From Verrucomicrobiota bacterium (lineage in GTDB: Bacteria > Verrucomicrobiota > Verrucomicrobiia > Limisphaerales > JACPZS01), in contig JACPZS010000228.1 of assembly GCA_016195385.1 (NCBI GenBank), positions 1 to 41,101 of the forward strand: a stretch of 41,101 nucleotides of DNA. The letters are read 5' to 3'. Made by a program: the position numbers and the translations under genes. The notes below the pieces were generated by a model, which was not told the origin of the DNA, made no database searches, and worked only from the letters and a program-made list of their open reading frames with translations. Positions 17,850 to 26,264 of this stretch are shown here, one piece after another; the stretch's first letter is position 1; each line of letters opens with the position of its first letter.

Positions 17850-20135
17850 TCAGACTCCAACCAGCCGCAGGAATTCAGCCTCGCTGATGATTTTCACACC
17901 GAGCGTCCGGGCTTTTTCCAACTTCGATCCGGCTTCGTCGCCTGCGAGCACGTAATCCGTGTTCTTGCTCACCGAGTTGCTGACGGAGCCGCCGGCCTCG
18001 CGAATTCGCCGCGAAGCTTCATCGCGCGACAACGTTGGCAAAGTGCCGGTCAGGACAAAAGTTTTGCCAGCCATTGGTTGAGGCGTAACGGTGGCGGACT
18101 GGGTCGAACCACGCGGCGCGATGCCAAGCTGGTGCAATCGTTTCAGCACACCGGCACCCGTGGGACTAGCAAACCAGTCGAGCACTGCTTTGGCTGCGAC
18201 CGGCCCGACGACCACCACCGCTTCACGTGGCGCGGCGTCAATTTTTTTGGACGGTTGGGCAAACTTGGCGGCAATGAGTCTTTGCCCGATCCGATCGGCT
18301 TCTTCTTTCCGCTTCAGCTCGCGCAAGCGGTGAAGCTCCAGCACGTCACGCAGGAATTTCGATCCGGCGAGTTCTTCGATAGTTTCGTGAAAGCTTGCCA
18401 AATCGTAGGCGGTTTGTTCGCCGACCTCGGAGATCGCCAGCGCGTGGAGCCAGCGGTGCAAAGGCAAAACTCTCGCGCGCTCCAGTGCGTCCATCACCTT
18501 CACTGCATTCTTTTCGCCGAACACGCGCGGCTCGTCGTCCGTGCCGAGATTTAATTTGGCGAGTTGTTCCTTGGTGAGAGCAAAAAGATCGAGCGGTTCG
18601 TTCACCAGGCCGCGTTCGACCAGCTTCTCAGCCACGATGCCGCCGAGGGATTCCAAGTCGAGCGCCTTGCGTTGCGCAAAGTATTCGACGCGGCGGGTCT
18701 TTTGCGCCGGGCAGCCGGCGACGTTTTGGCAACGCCAGGCGACTTCATCGCTGTCGCCGTCTGACATTTTTTCCTTGGCAATCGGCCCGCCGCACGCGGG
18801 GCATTTGCCGCCGATATGCTGCCACAAATCAAACTCCTTCGCACCCGGCGGGCGCTTGGTTTTCAAGACCTCCAATACTTCCGGAATCACCATGCCCGCC
18901 TTGCGGATGACGACGGTGTCGCCGATGCGCAGGTCTTTGCGGCGGATTTCGTCTTCGTTGTGGAGCGTGGCGCGCGAAATCGTCGAGCCTTGCACGAAGA
19001 CCGGTTCGAGTTCCGCGACTGGAGTAAGCACGCCGGTGCGGCCAACTTGAACCGTGATGTCGCGCAGCACGGTTTCGGCTGGCGTAATCCACGGGATTGG
19101 TTTGTGAACGATAGCGTAGCCGGGCGCGCGCGTCTTGGCGGGAATCCGCACGCAGTCGTCGAAGCGATTTACTTTAATGACGACGCCATCGATTTCGTAC
19201 GGCAACTGACGGCGCAGATCGTGAGCCTCATCGTAACGGCAAACCACTTCCTCGCGATAACGCTGCAAGACTTCCTCGATGTCGCGGCAAAGCCACCATT
19301 TGCGCTGCGTGGGCAGGCCAAACTTCGCGAGGGACCCGAGCATTTCTGCGTGCGAATCGAACGAAATGCCGTCGCAGGCGCCGATGCCGTAGAACACCGT
19401 GCTCACGGGCCGTTGTCCCACCAGGCGCGGGTCCAGCAGCTTGAGTGTGCCGGCGGTGGCATTGCGCGCGTTGGGCAGTGATTTCTCGCCGGCAGCTTGC
19501 AGCTTCTGGTTCAGTTTCTCGAAATCCTCGGTCGCGAGGTAGGCTTCGCCGCGGACTTCAAGCAAAGTGGGCGGCTGTTTCAAATTCAACTCCAACGGTA
19601 TGGCAACGACTTTGCGGAGATTTGCTGTGATATCGTCGCCGAAGCGGCCGTCCCCCCGCGTCACTCCCAGCGCAAGTTTGCCGTCTCGGTAATGAACGCT
19701 GATGGAAACCCCGTCCACCTTTGGTTCCATGATGTATTCGAGATGGTCCCGGCCGAGTTGCTTGCGCAGGCTTGCATCGAACGCGCGGATGGCAGGCAGC
19801 GTGTTTTCGTCCTGGGCGCGATTGCGTTTATCGCGGTCGGGTTCTTCGTCCTTGGTGGGATGTTCAGCACCGTCCACTTTTTCCAGCGAAAGCATCGGTT
19901 GCCGGTGCTCGACGCGCGCGAAACCTTTGCCGGGCGTGCCGCCGACGCGTTGGCTGGGCGAATCGGAGGTCGCTAATTGAGGGAACTGGCGCTCAAGTTC
20001 GATCAACTCTCGATACAGGCAATCATACTCGAAATCGGAGATTTTCGGCTGGGCTTCGACATAATAGGCATGATCGTGCGCGCGGATTTGATCCGCTAAT
20101 CGCGCATGGCGGGATTGAGCATCGGCTGGAGCCAT
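17850..20135 (-). CDS. ligA: NAD-dependent DNA ligase
   Basis: A 761-residue ligase joining nicks with NAD as cofactor. The N-terminal Ia part has HDHAYYVEAQPKISDFEYD; the adenylation Lys139 lies in EPKVDGVS. OB-fold residues, a four-Cys zinc site (CPACGG...CQNVAGC), helix-hairpin-helix repeats (AISEVGEQTAYDLA) and a C-terminal BRCT domain (GKTFVLTGTLPTLS) follow. It is about 90 residues longer than the usual 670. One insertion of about 25-30 charged residues sits after PMLSLEKVDG (residues 90-115), and another lies between the HhH part and BRCT (about 600-660, with RELKRKEEAD). All key residues are kept, so it should be active. Confidence 0.95.
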   Translation of the reverse strand: MAPADAQSRHARLADQIRAHDHAYYVEAQPKISDFEYDCLYRELIELERQFPQLATSDSPSQRVGGTPGKGFARVEHRQPMLSLEKVDGAEHPTKDEEPDRDKRNRAQDENTLPAIRAFDASLRKQLGRDHLEYIMEPKVDGVSISVHYRDGKLALGVTRGDGRFGDDITANLRKVVAIPLELNLKQPPTLLEVRGEAYLATEDFEKLNQKLQAAGEKSLPNARNATAGTLKLLDPRLVGQRPVSTVFYGIGACDGISFDSHAEMLGSLAKFGLPTQRKWWLCRDIEEVLQRYREEVVCRYDEAHDLRRQLPYEIDGVVIKVNRFDDCVRIPAKTRAPGYAIVHKPIPWITPAETVLRDITVQVGRTGVLTPVAELEPVFVQGSTISRATLHNEDEIRRKDLRIGDTVVIRKAGMVIPEVLEVLKTKRPPGAKEFDLWQHIGGKCPACGGPIAKEKMSDGDSDEVAWRCQNVAGCPAQKTRRVEYFAQRKALDLESLGGIVAEKLVERGLVNEPLDLFALTKEQLAKLNLGTDDEPRVFGEKNAVKVMDALERARVLPLHRWLHALAISEVGEQTAYDLASFHETIEELAGSKFLRDVLELHRLRELKRKEEADRIGQRLIAAKFAQPSKKIDAAPREAVVVVGPVAAKAVLDWFASPTGAGVLKRLHQLGIAPRGSTQSATVTPQPMAGKTFVLTGTLPTLSRDEASRRIREAGGSVSNSVSKNTDYVLAGDEAGSKLEKARTLGVKIISEAEFLRLVGV

Positions 20136-20479
20136 GCGGCGAATGTTGAGTCAGCCCAGCGCGGATGAACAGAATTTTTGTCGAGCATGGCTGGACGTTT
20201 CCACAAACGACGCCAAATGACGGTGAGTGAAAGAAGTTGCTTCGGTCTGCGTATTCAGCTAGCAATGCCATACCTAATTAACCGTGAGCGCAACGAGCGA
20301 TCTGCTGCGCACGCATGCCTTGGCAGACCTTTACCTCAACTGATGAGGTTCAGCCGTCTGTCGAGGCATTTGTAGTGTGCAGGTCGGTCGAGTGCTCAAG
20401 CCAAGCCGGCGCGTAGCTACACCCGACGCCGATTTGGAGGTTAAGCGGGATGGTTGAAAAACCGAGAAAGTTATGACGT
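20136..20479. other. Intergenic region upstream of ligA and the lysyl-oxidase gene
   Basis: This 344-bp divergent region must contain promoters for both flanking genes. Apart from the long stem-loop (20295-20397) and a smaller possible hairpin around CGGCG...CGCCG near 20410-20433, I see no gene and no convincing promoter boxes. Confidence 0.5.
20295..20397. other. Long imperfect stem-loop between ligA and the lysyl-oxidase gene
   Basis: Nested complementary segments form one structure. 20305-20312 pairs with 20375-20382 (8 bp, one G-U); 20315-20327 pairs with 20357-20369 (13 bp, two G-U); inside it ACCTCA (20333-20338) pairs with TGAGGT (20344-20349). Outer segments 20295-20298 and 20394-20397 can also pair. 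Read on either strand it could be a structured 5' leader of the downstream gene (start 20480), a small RNA, or a palindromic mobile remnant. No known riboswitch consensus was recognised. Confidence 0.5.
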
Positions 20480-23400
20480 ATGAAGATGACAAGTTTTTTT
20501 TCGCGCTTCGGGTGGCTGCGGTCGGGAGGGAAATTATTGACGCTGGCTGGCTTGGTGGCTGTTGGTTTGTGGAGTGTTAACGCGTCGTTTGGCCAAACTC
20601 CGCTGGTCACGAGTACGACTTTGGGTGGCGTGAGAAACAATTTATCGGGCTGGGTGGGCATCCGGATTGACGTCCAGTCTGCGCCAATCACCGTGACGGC
20701 CTTGGGTCGCCTGGTCTTGAGAGGAAATACGCAGACGCATTCACTGAAGTTGGTCGTGGCCAACACTGGAGTGGACGTGCCGGGCACGACTGTGACAGTT
20801 GCCACCGCACGTTCTACGGCTGGCCAGTACAAGTATGCGACGCTTGCCACGCCCGTGGTTTTGTCGGCGGGAACTTCCTATTATCTTGTCAGTTCAGAAG
20901 TCTCCGGCCGGGATTACTGCGCAATTTCGGATGGTTCATCCATCGTCACAACTTCGGTAGCCACCGTGCCGGGCACGGTTTTATCCGCAGGCTCCGGTTG
21001 GAGTTTTCGCGCCGGTGCCAACATGACCCGCGGCGTTAACCTCCTTTACAATTCCGCCAATGTGCCGCCGACGATCAACATCAGTTCCCCAATTGGCGGA
21101 GCAAAATTCATCGCCCCGGCCAACATCTCCATCGACGCCGTGGCGGCGGACTCCGACGGCACGCTGGCCCAAGTGCAAATCCTTTCCGGCGCAACGGTCC
21201 TGACTACATTGACTGCTCCGCCCAACGTGAATTCCTGGAATCCCTCGTTCAGTTGGAATGCCGTGCCTGTGGGAAACTACTCACTCACGGCGCGCGCGAC
21301 GGATAACAATGCAGCGACAACGACCTCGGTACCAGTAACGATCAGCGTCGCGGCCAATCTTCCGCCGGCGGTCGCAATCCTTACGCCGGCTAGCGGCAAC
21401 ATCGTCAATGCCCCGGCGACCATCACGCTGACGGCCAACGCCGCCGACAGTGATGGCACCGTCGCCCGCGTGAATTATATTGGTGCGGCAAACAATCTAC
21501 TCGGCACGTCGTCCACCAGCCCGTACTCGGTGACGCTCAACAACCTCGCGGCGGGAACGTTTGTGGTCACGGCTCAAGCTGTCGATAATCTCGGCGCGGT
21601 CGGAATTTCCGGCCCCGTTACCCTCATCGTGAATGCGCCGCCGACGGCGAACGTGTTGACTCCAGCAGTTGGAACGATTTTGGTGGCACCTGCCTCGCTG
21701 ACTCTCACTGCCAGCGCCGCAGATATTGATGGCACTGTCCTCCAAGTGAACTACTTTGATGCCGCCAATGCTCTAATTGGTTCTTCGACGATCAGTCCGT
21801 ATCCAGTTTCCTTCATCAATCTGGCGTCAGGAGCTTATACATTCACGGCGCAGGCAGTGGATGACAATGGTGCCATTGGTTTTTCTGCGCCGGTAACGAT
21901 TACGGTTCAGCCGCCTGCCAATGTGCCGCCAACCGTGAGCATTCTGACCCCGGCCGATGGTGTCTCGCTTCTGGAACCTGCTTCAATCACGTTAACCGCT
22001 GCCGCGACAGACGCAGATGGCACCGTCACAAACGTGGATTATTTTGACAGTCACAACACGCTCGTGGGGTCGGCGACGGCCAATCCATATTCCGTCACTT
22101 TGAACGGCCTGTTGGCCGGCACCTACCTATTCACCGCGCAAGCCACTGACAACGGCGGCGCGCTGGGGGCATCCGCTCCGGTTCATGTGGTAGTCAGCCC
22201 GCCGAACGCGCTCGCGCCCGCCAACGATTCATTTTATGCGCCTCAAATTATCGCCGGCGCAACGGGGTCAGCGGTCGGAAGCAATGTCGGAGCGACCAGT
22301 GAACCCGGTGAACCATTTCACGCGGGCAATATCGGCGGCAGTTCGATTTGGTATCAATGGACCGCGCCTTCGAGCACTCCAACTTCGTTCGACACCGTGG
22401 GCAGCGGTTTCAACACACTCCTGGCGATCTACGACGGCACCGGGGTGAGCAGTTTGACGTCGGTAGCCGCGAACGACGACATAAGCCCTCTTATACTGCA
22501 AAGCGAAGCGGACTTTTTCCCAGCCGCAGGCACGACGTATCAGATCGCCGTGGATGGTTTCAACGGTGTGGCCGGATCCGTGGTGCTGAATTGGTATCCC
22601 ACGCCTCAGCCACCGCCCCCACCACCGTCGAACGACGCGTTTGCCAGTGCTCAAGTGTTGCCCAGCGGTTCCGGCAGCGTAACCGGCTCGAACGTAAGTG
22701 CCACTAAAGAACCCGGTGAACCAAACCACGCCGGTGACGCCGGCGGGCATTCGGTCTGGTTTCAATGGACATCCACCGCAGACGCGACGGCGACGCTCGA
22801 CACGTTTGGCAGCGGGTTCGACACGCTGCTGGCGGTTTACACCGGCACCAGCGTGTCCGGGGTGACGCCGGTTGCGAGCAACAATGACGTATCCACCGGC
22901 ACGATTCAAAGCTGGCTCACGTTTACGGCCCAAGCGGGGGTCACTTATATGTTTGCAATTGATGGGGCCGCCGGTGCATTCGGCTCGTACTCGTTAAACT
23001 TGCAACTCGGGCCGCCACCGCTGCCCGACTTGACCATCTGGGCGCACACAGCCCAAGTTAGCTGGTACCTGACGAATGAAACATTCACAAGCACGCAATG
23101 CGATGTCGTGGAAGGTCTCGTCGCGGCCGGCTCCCGTCGGTTGCTTCGGTTTTCTTCAGAAACCCGCAACATCGGCACGGCCGATTGGTATGTGGGCAAC
23201 CCGGTGGGCAACCCGCTCTTTGTCTGGGCACCCTGCCATGCGCATTATCACATGGCTGGCTTCATGCAGTATCTGCTGCTGGATCAAAACGGACAAATGG
23301 TTGCTCCCGGCAAGAAAATCGGTTTCTGCCTGAGTGATTCCCTCCGCTGGGACAGCAACGCTGGCACCAGACCTAAATACCATTGCCTGATCCAAGGAAT

Positions 23401-24772
23401 CCAGAAGGGCTGGGCGGACGTTTACAGCCAGCACACCTCCGGGCAGTGGATAGACATCACTGGCCTTCCGGATGGTTATTACACGCTCGAAGCGACGGTG
23501 AACCCGAACCACATCTTCCTCGAATCCGATTACTCCAACAACACCATCACGGTGCCCATCGTCATCGGCACACCCGCGCCGCCGAATGATAACTTAGCCA
23601 ATGCTACTGTGCTTTCGGGAACTTCAGGAACCGTGAATCAAACAACTGCCTTTGCGACCAAAGAACCAGGCGAACCAAACCACGCCGGCAACGCCGGTGG
23701 CAGATCGGTTTGGTTCAGTTGGACGGCGGCAAGCACGGACGCGATAATCATCGACACTCTCTTCAGCAAGATTAACACCTTGCTGGCTGTCTATACCGGC
23801 AGCAGCGTCAACGCGCTGACACTCGTGGCCAGCAACGATGATATTCCTGGTGCCGTGCCGTCGACCGTATCGGGGCGTGTTATCATCAATCCCGTCGTTG
23901 GTACGACCTATTGGATTGCGGTGGATGGCTACAACGGCGCCTCCGGCAACATCAAACTGAACTGGCTGCAGACCCCGCCGCCGGCGAACGACATGTTCGC
24001 CAACGCACAGGTGCTCAGTGGCACTTCGGGCACCGTAAAGGGGATGAATTTTCTGGCCACCAAAGAACCAGGTGAGCCTAACCACGCTGGCAACACCGGC
24101 GGCAAGTCGCTTTGGTTCCAATGGACGGCGACTAGCAGCGGCACCAATACCGTGGACACGCTGGGTTCGGATTTCGATACATCACTGGCTGTTTACACCG
24201 GTAATGCGGTGAATGCGTTGACCTTGGTTGCTCAAAATGAAGACATGGGCGGCCCGTCCCCGTATAACGTGTTAAGCCAAGTGAGTTTCGATCCAGTGGT
24301 GGGGATCACTTACTGGATCGCCGTGGACGGTTATCGCGGCAAAAGCGGAAGAGTCCAACTCAATTGGAACCAGATGACATTGGGAGGATCGCTCTCCAGC
24401 CTGCATCGGAATCCTGGCTCGCTCGCGCTGGCCAAAGTCCACGATCAACGCCCTCAATTGACTTGTTCGCCGGAGCCGGGCGGAGGATTCCTCCTGAAGA
24501 TCGAAGGTGTTCCCGATCAGTATTACGACTTGCAGTCCTCGCCCGACTTACATCAATGGACGCGCGTTCATACAGTGCAGGCGGACGCCAATGGTCTGGC
24601 GCTGATGGTGGATCGCTCGAAACCCGCCGGCCGCGTCAGCCTGTCGGATCCCGTCTGCGGTGCCGAGAGCGGCCTCAACCCGGCTCTGGCACGAGCGCTG
24701 ACGCCGCGTCTGTTTTATCGCGTCGTGGCGATGCAGGATGAGAATGCTGCTGATTTATCGAGCGGGCAGTAA
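20480..24772 (+). CDS. Large secreted multidomain protein with lysyl oxidase domain
   Basis: 1430 residues. A signal peptide ends near residue 38 (VNASFG). Next come an N-terminal beta domain (about 40-192), four Ig-like repeats (about 194-292, 293-385, 386-481, 482-574; each xPPxxxxLTP...A.D.DGTV), two repeats with the signature KEPGEPNHAG (about 582-715, 717-845), a lysyl oxidase domain (about 850-1029), two more such repeats (about 1036-1295) and a C-terminal module ending FYRVV. The oxidase domain has CHAHYH (copper ligands His920, His922, His924), Lys946 in GKKIGFCLSDS, Tyr982 in ADVYSQ, then QWIDITGLPDGYY and ESDYSNN. Lys946 and Tyr982 align with the pair that forms lysine tyrosylquinone in animal LOX. 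It may oxidise primary amines outside the cell; the substrate is unknown. Confidence 0.88.
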   Translation: MKMTSFFSRFGWLRSGGKLLTLAGLVAVGLWSVNASFGQTPLVTSTTLGGVRNNLSGWVGIRIDVQSAPITVTALGRLVLRGNTQTHSLKLVVANTGVDVPGTTVTVATARSTAGQYKYATLATPVVLSAGTSYYLVSSEVSGRDYCAISDGSSIVTTSVATVPGTVLSAGSGWSFRAGANMTRGVNLLYNSANVPPTINISSPIGGAKFIAPANISIDAVAADSDGTLAQVQILSGATVLTTLTAPPNVNSWNPSFSWNAVPVGNYSLTARATDNNAATTTSVPVTISVAANLPPAVAILTPASGNIVNAPATITLTANAADSDGTVARVNYIGAANNLLGTSSTSPYSVTLNNLAAGTFVVTAQAVDNLGAVGISGPVTLIVNAPPTANVLTPAVGTILVAPASLTLTASAADIDGTVLQVNYFDAANALIGSSTISPYPVSFINLASGAYTFTAQAVDDNGAIGFSAPVTITVQPPANVPPTVSILTPADGVSLLEPASITLTAAATDADGTVTNVDYFDSHNTLVGSATANPYSVTLNGLLAGTYLFTAQATDNGGALGASAPVHVVVSPPNALAPANDSFYAPQIIAGATGSAVGSNVGATSEPGEPFHAGNIGGSSIWYQWTAPSSTPTSFDTVGSGFNTLLAIYDGTGVSSLTSVAANDDISPLILQSEADFFPAAGTTYQIAVDGFNGVAGSVVLNWYPTPQPPPPPPSNDAFASAQVLPSGSGSVTGSNVSATKEPGEPNHAGDAGGHSVWFQWTSTADATATLDTFGSGFDTLLAVYTGTSVSGVTPVASNNDVSTGTIQSWLTFTAQAGVTYMFAIDGAAGAFGSYSLNLQLGPPPLPDLTIWAHTAQVSWYLTNETFTSTQCDVVEGLVAAGSRRLLRFSSETRNIGTADWYVGNPVGNPLFVWAPCHAHYHMAGFMQYLLLDQNGQMVAPGKKIGFCLSDSLRWDSNAGTRPKYHCLIQGIQKGWADVYSQHTSGQWIDITGLPDGYYTLEATVNPNHIFLESDYSNNTITVPIVIGTPAPPNDNLANATVLSGTSGTVNQTTAFATKEPGEPNHAGNAGGRSVWFSWTAASTDAIIIDTLFSKINTLLAVYTGSSVNALTLVASNDDIPGAVPSTVSGRVIINPVVGTTYWIAVDGYNGASGNIKLNWLQTPPPANDMFANAQVLSGTSGTVKGMNFLATKEPGEPNHAGNTGGKSLWFQWTATSSGTNTVDTLGSDFDTSLAVYTGNAVNALTLVAQNEDMGGPSPYNVLSQVSFDPVVGITYWIAVDGYRGKSGRVQLNWNQMTLGGSLSSLHRNPGSLALAKVHDQRPQLTCSPEPGGGFLLKIEGVPDQYYDLQSSPDLHQWTRVHTVQADANGLALMVDRSKPAGRVSLSDPVCGAESGLNPALARALTPRLFYRVVAMQDENAADLSSGQ

Positions 24773-25121
24773 CATTCGCCCGGAATTTCAGGATCGGGTT
24801 TCGGCACGAACCGGTTTCAAGTTCAGTTGTGGATGCTGCCTAATCTAATTGCGCAGCACTCGTAACGTCATCCCGCCGAACTGCATGATCAGTTTCGCAG
24901 CAACGCGAAGCGATTTTTCAGGTCAGACAATTCTCGCGGCTCCTTGAACTTCGGGAGATTGCGCGAGCGCACCAATTTTCTCTGCGTGTGGAAATTTTCC
25001 GTTGACAGTTTGCCGGAGGGCGGTTGTCATTCGCGCCACTACCGAAGGCCATGATTCCCCACTGCGGGAATATTCGTGTAGTGATTTTTTGTGACAAACT
25101 AGCCGCAACGTCGAAATCGAA
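24773..25121. other. Intergenic region before the oxidoreductase operon
   Basis: This 349-bp gap follows the lysyl-oxidase gene and leads into the Gfo/Idh/MocA operon. No convincing gene is seen; one short frame on the minus strand (about 24894-25005) has no start codon or recognisable family. The right part holds the promoter candidate at 25002-25030. Confidence 0.5.
25002..25030 (+). promoter_or_regulatory. Candidate sigma-70 promoter of the oxidoreductase-MFS operon
   Basis: TTGACA (25002-25007) is a perfect -35 box; 17 bp later TGTCAT (25025-25030) matches 4 of 6 positions of a -10 box. It lies 92 bp before the start codon. The spacing is ideal but the -10 is weak, so this is tentative. 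Confidence 0.35.
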
Positions 25122-26246
25122 ATGAGCCAGAAGAAAATTAACGTCGCCATCGTCGGCCTCGGTTTCGGAGCGGAATTCATCCCCCTTTGGCAGAAGCATC
25201 CCCACGCGGATTGCTACGCCATCTGCCAGCGCAACGAGGACAAGCTCGATGCTGTCGGCGATTACTTCGGCGTGGGCGTCCGCTACCAGGATTACGCCGC
25301 GCTGCTCAAGGACAAGAACGTGGACGTGGTCCACATCAACTCTCCCATCCCCGATCACGCCTGGATGAGCATCGCCGCCCTCAAGGCCGGCAAGCACGTC
25401 GCCTGCACCGTGCCGATGGCCACCAACATCGAGGACTGCAAGAAGATCGTCGATCTCGCGAAGAAGACCGGCCTCAAATACATGATGATGGAGACGGTCG
25501 TGTATGCCCGCGAATATCTCTTCATGAAGGAGCTGCTCGACAAGGGCGAACTCGGCAAGCTCCAGTTCGTCCAGGCGAGCCACCAGCAGGACATGGACGG
25601 CTGGCCCAATTACTGGCCCGGCCTTCCGCCGATGTGGTACGCCACGCACTGCGTCGGCCCGGTTGCCGGCCTGATTGGCAAACCCGCGGAATACGTGAGC
25701 TGCTTCGGCTCCGGCACCATCCGCAAGGAACTTGTCAAAAAGTACGGCTCGCCCTTCGCCGTCGAGAGCGCGCACATCAAGTTCAAGGGCACCGATGTCA
25801 ACGCCCGCATCATCCGCAGCCTGTTCGACACCGCCCGGCAGTATCGCGAGAGCATCGATGTCTATGGCACGAAGAAATCCGTCGAGTGGCCGCTCATCGA
25901 GCACGAGCCACTCGTCATCCACACGGCGAAGAAGCCAGAACCGAAGATTCCAAGCCACGTGAAGTGCCCCGACTTTGCCAGGCGCCTGCCCAAGAGCATC
26001 GCGAAGTACACGACTCAGGGCGTCTATGACGCCAGCAAGAAGACGCACTTGAGCTTCACGCAAGGCAGCGGCCACGGCGGCAGCCATCCGCACCTCGCCA
26101 ATGAATTTGCCATGGCGCTCGTCGAGGACCGCGACCCGTTCCCGAACGCGGTGCAGTCCGCCAACTGGACCTGCGTCGGCCTTTGCGCGCACCAGTCGGC
26201 GCTCAAGGGCGGCGACATCGTGAAACTGCCAGCCTTCACCGTCTGA
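25122..26246 (+). CDS. Gfo/Idh/MocA family oxidoreductase
   Basis: A 374-residue dehydrogenase. The Rossmann domain (about 1-125) has VAIVGLGFGAEFIPLW for NAD(P) binding and VDVVHINSPIPDHAWMSIAA. The C-terminal alpha/beta domain follows, with ATHCVGPVAGL and GGSHPHLANEFA. The usual EKP motif that supplies the catalytic Lys is replaced by CTVPMATNIEDC, so the active site differs from classic members. No Tat or Sec signal is present. It starts an operon with two MFS transporters (18 and 46 bp gaps), suggesting uptake and oxidation of a sugar or cyclitol. The substrate cannot be read. Confidence 0.9.
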   Translation: MSQKKINVAIVGLGFGAEFIPLWQKHPHADCYAICQRNEDKLDAVGDYFGVGVRYQDYAALLKDKNVDVVHINSPIPDHAWMSIAALKAGKHVACTVPMATNIEDCKKIVDLAKKTGLKYMMMETVVYAREYLFMKELLDKGELGKLQFVQASHQQDMDGWPNYWPGLPPMWYATHCVGPVAGLIGKPAEYVSCFGSGTIRKELVKKYGSPFAVESAHIKFKGTDVNARIIRSLFDTARQYRESIDVYGTKKSVEWPLIEHEPLVIHTAKKPEPKIPSHVKCPDFARRLPKSIAKYTTQGVYDASKKTHLSFTQGSGHGGSHPHLANEFAMALVEDRDPFPNAVQSANWTCVGLCAHQSALKGGDIVKLPAFTV

Positions 26247-26264
26247 GCCAGCAGCCACCACCGA

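Noticed and set aside
20290..20450. An integron attC site.
   Set aside because: The long imperfect palindrome resembles attC in shape, and a GTTAAGC occurs at the right, but no matching complementary core site exists on the left and no integrase or cassette array is visible.
20280..20480. A cyclic di-GMP or other known riboswitch upstream of the lysyl-oxidase gene.
   Set aside because: The region is structured, but the conserved GEMM segments are absent and no other riboswitch consensus was found. It is reported only as an unexplained stem-loop.
24797..24812. A terminator hairpin after the lysyl-oxidase gene.
   Set aside because: The GGTTTCG/CGAACC pairing needs a bulge and has no T-run, so it was not listed.
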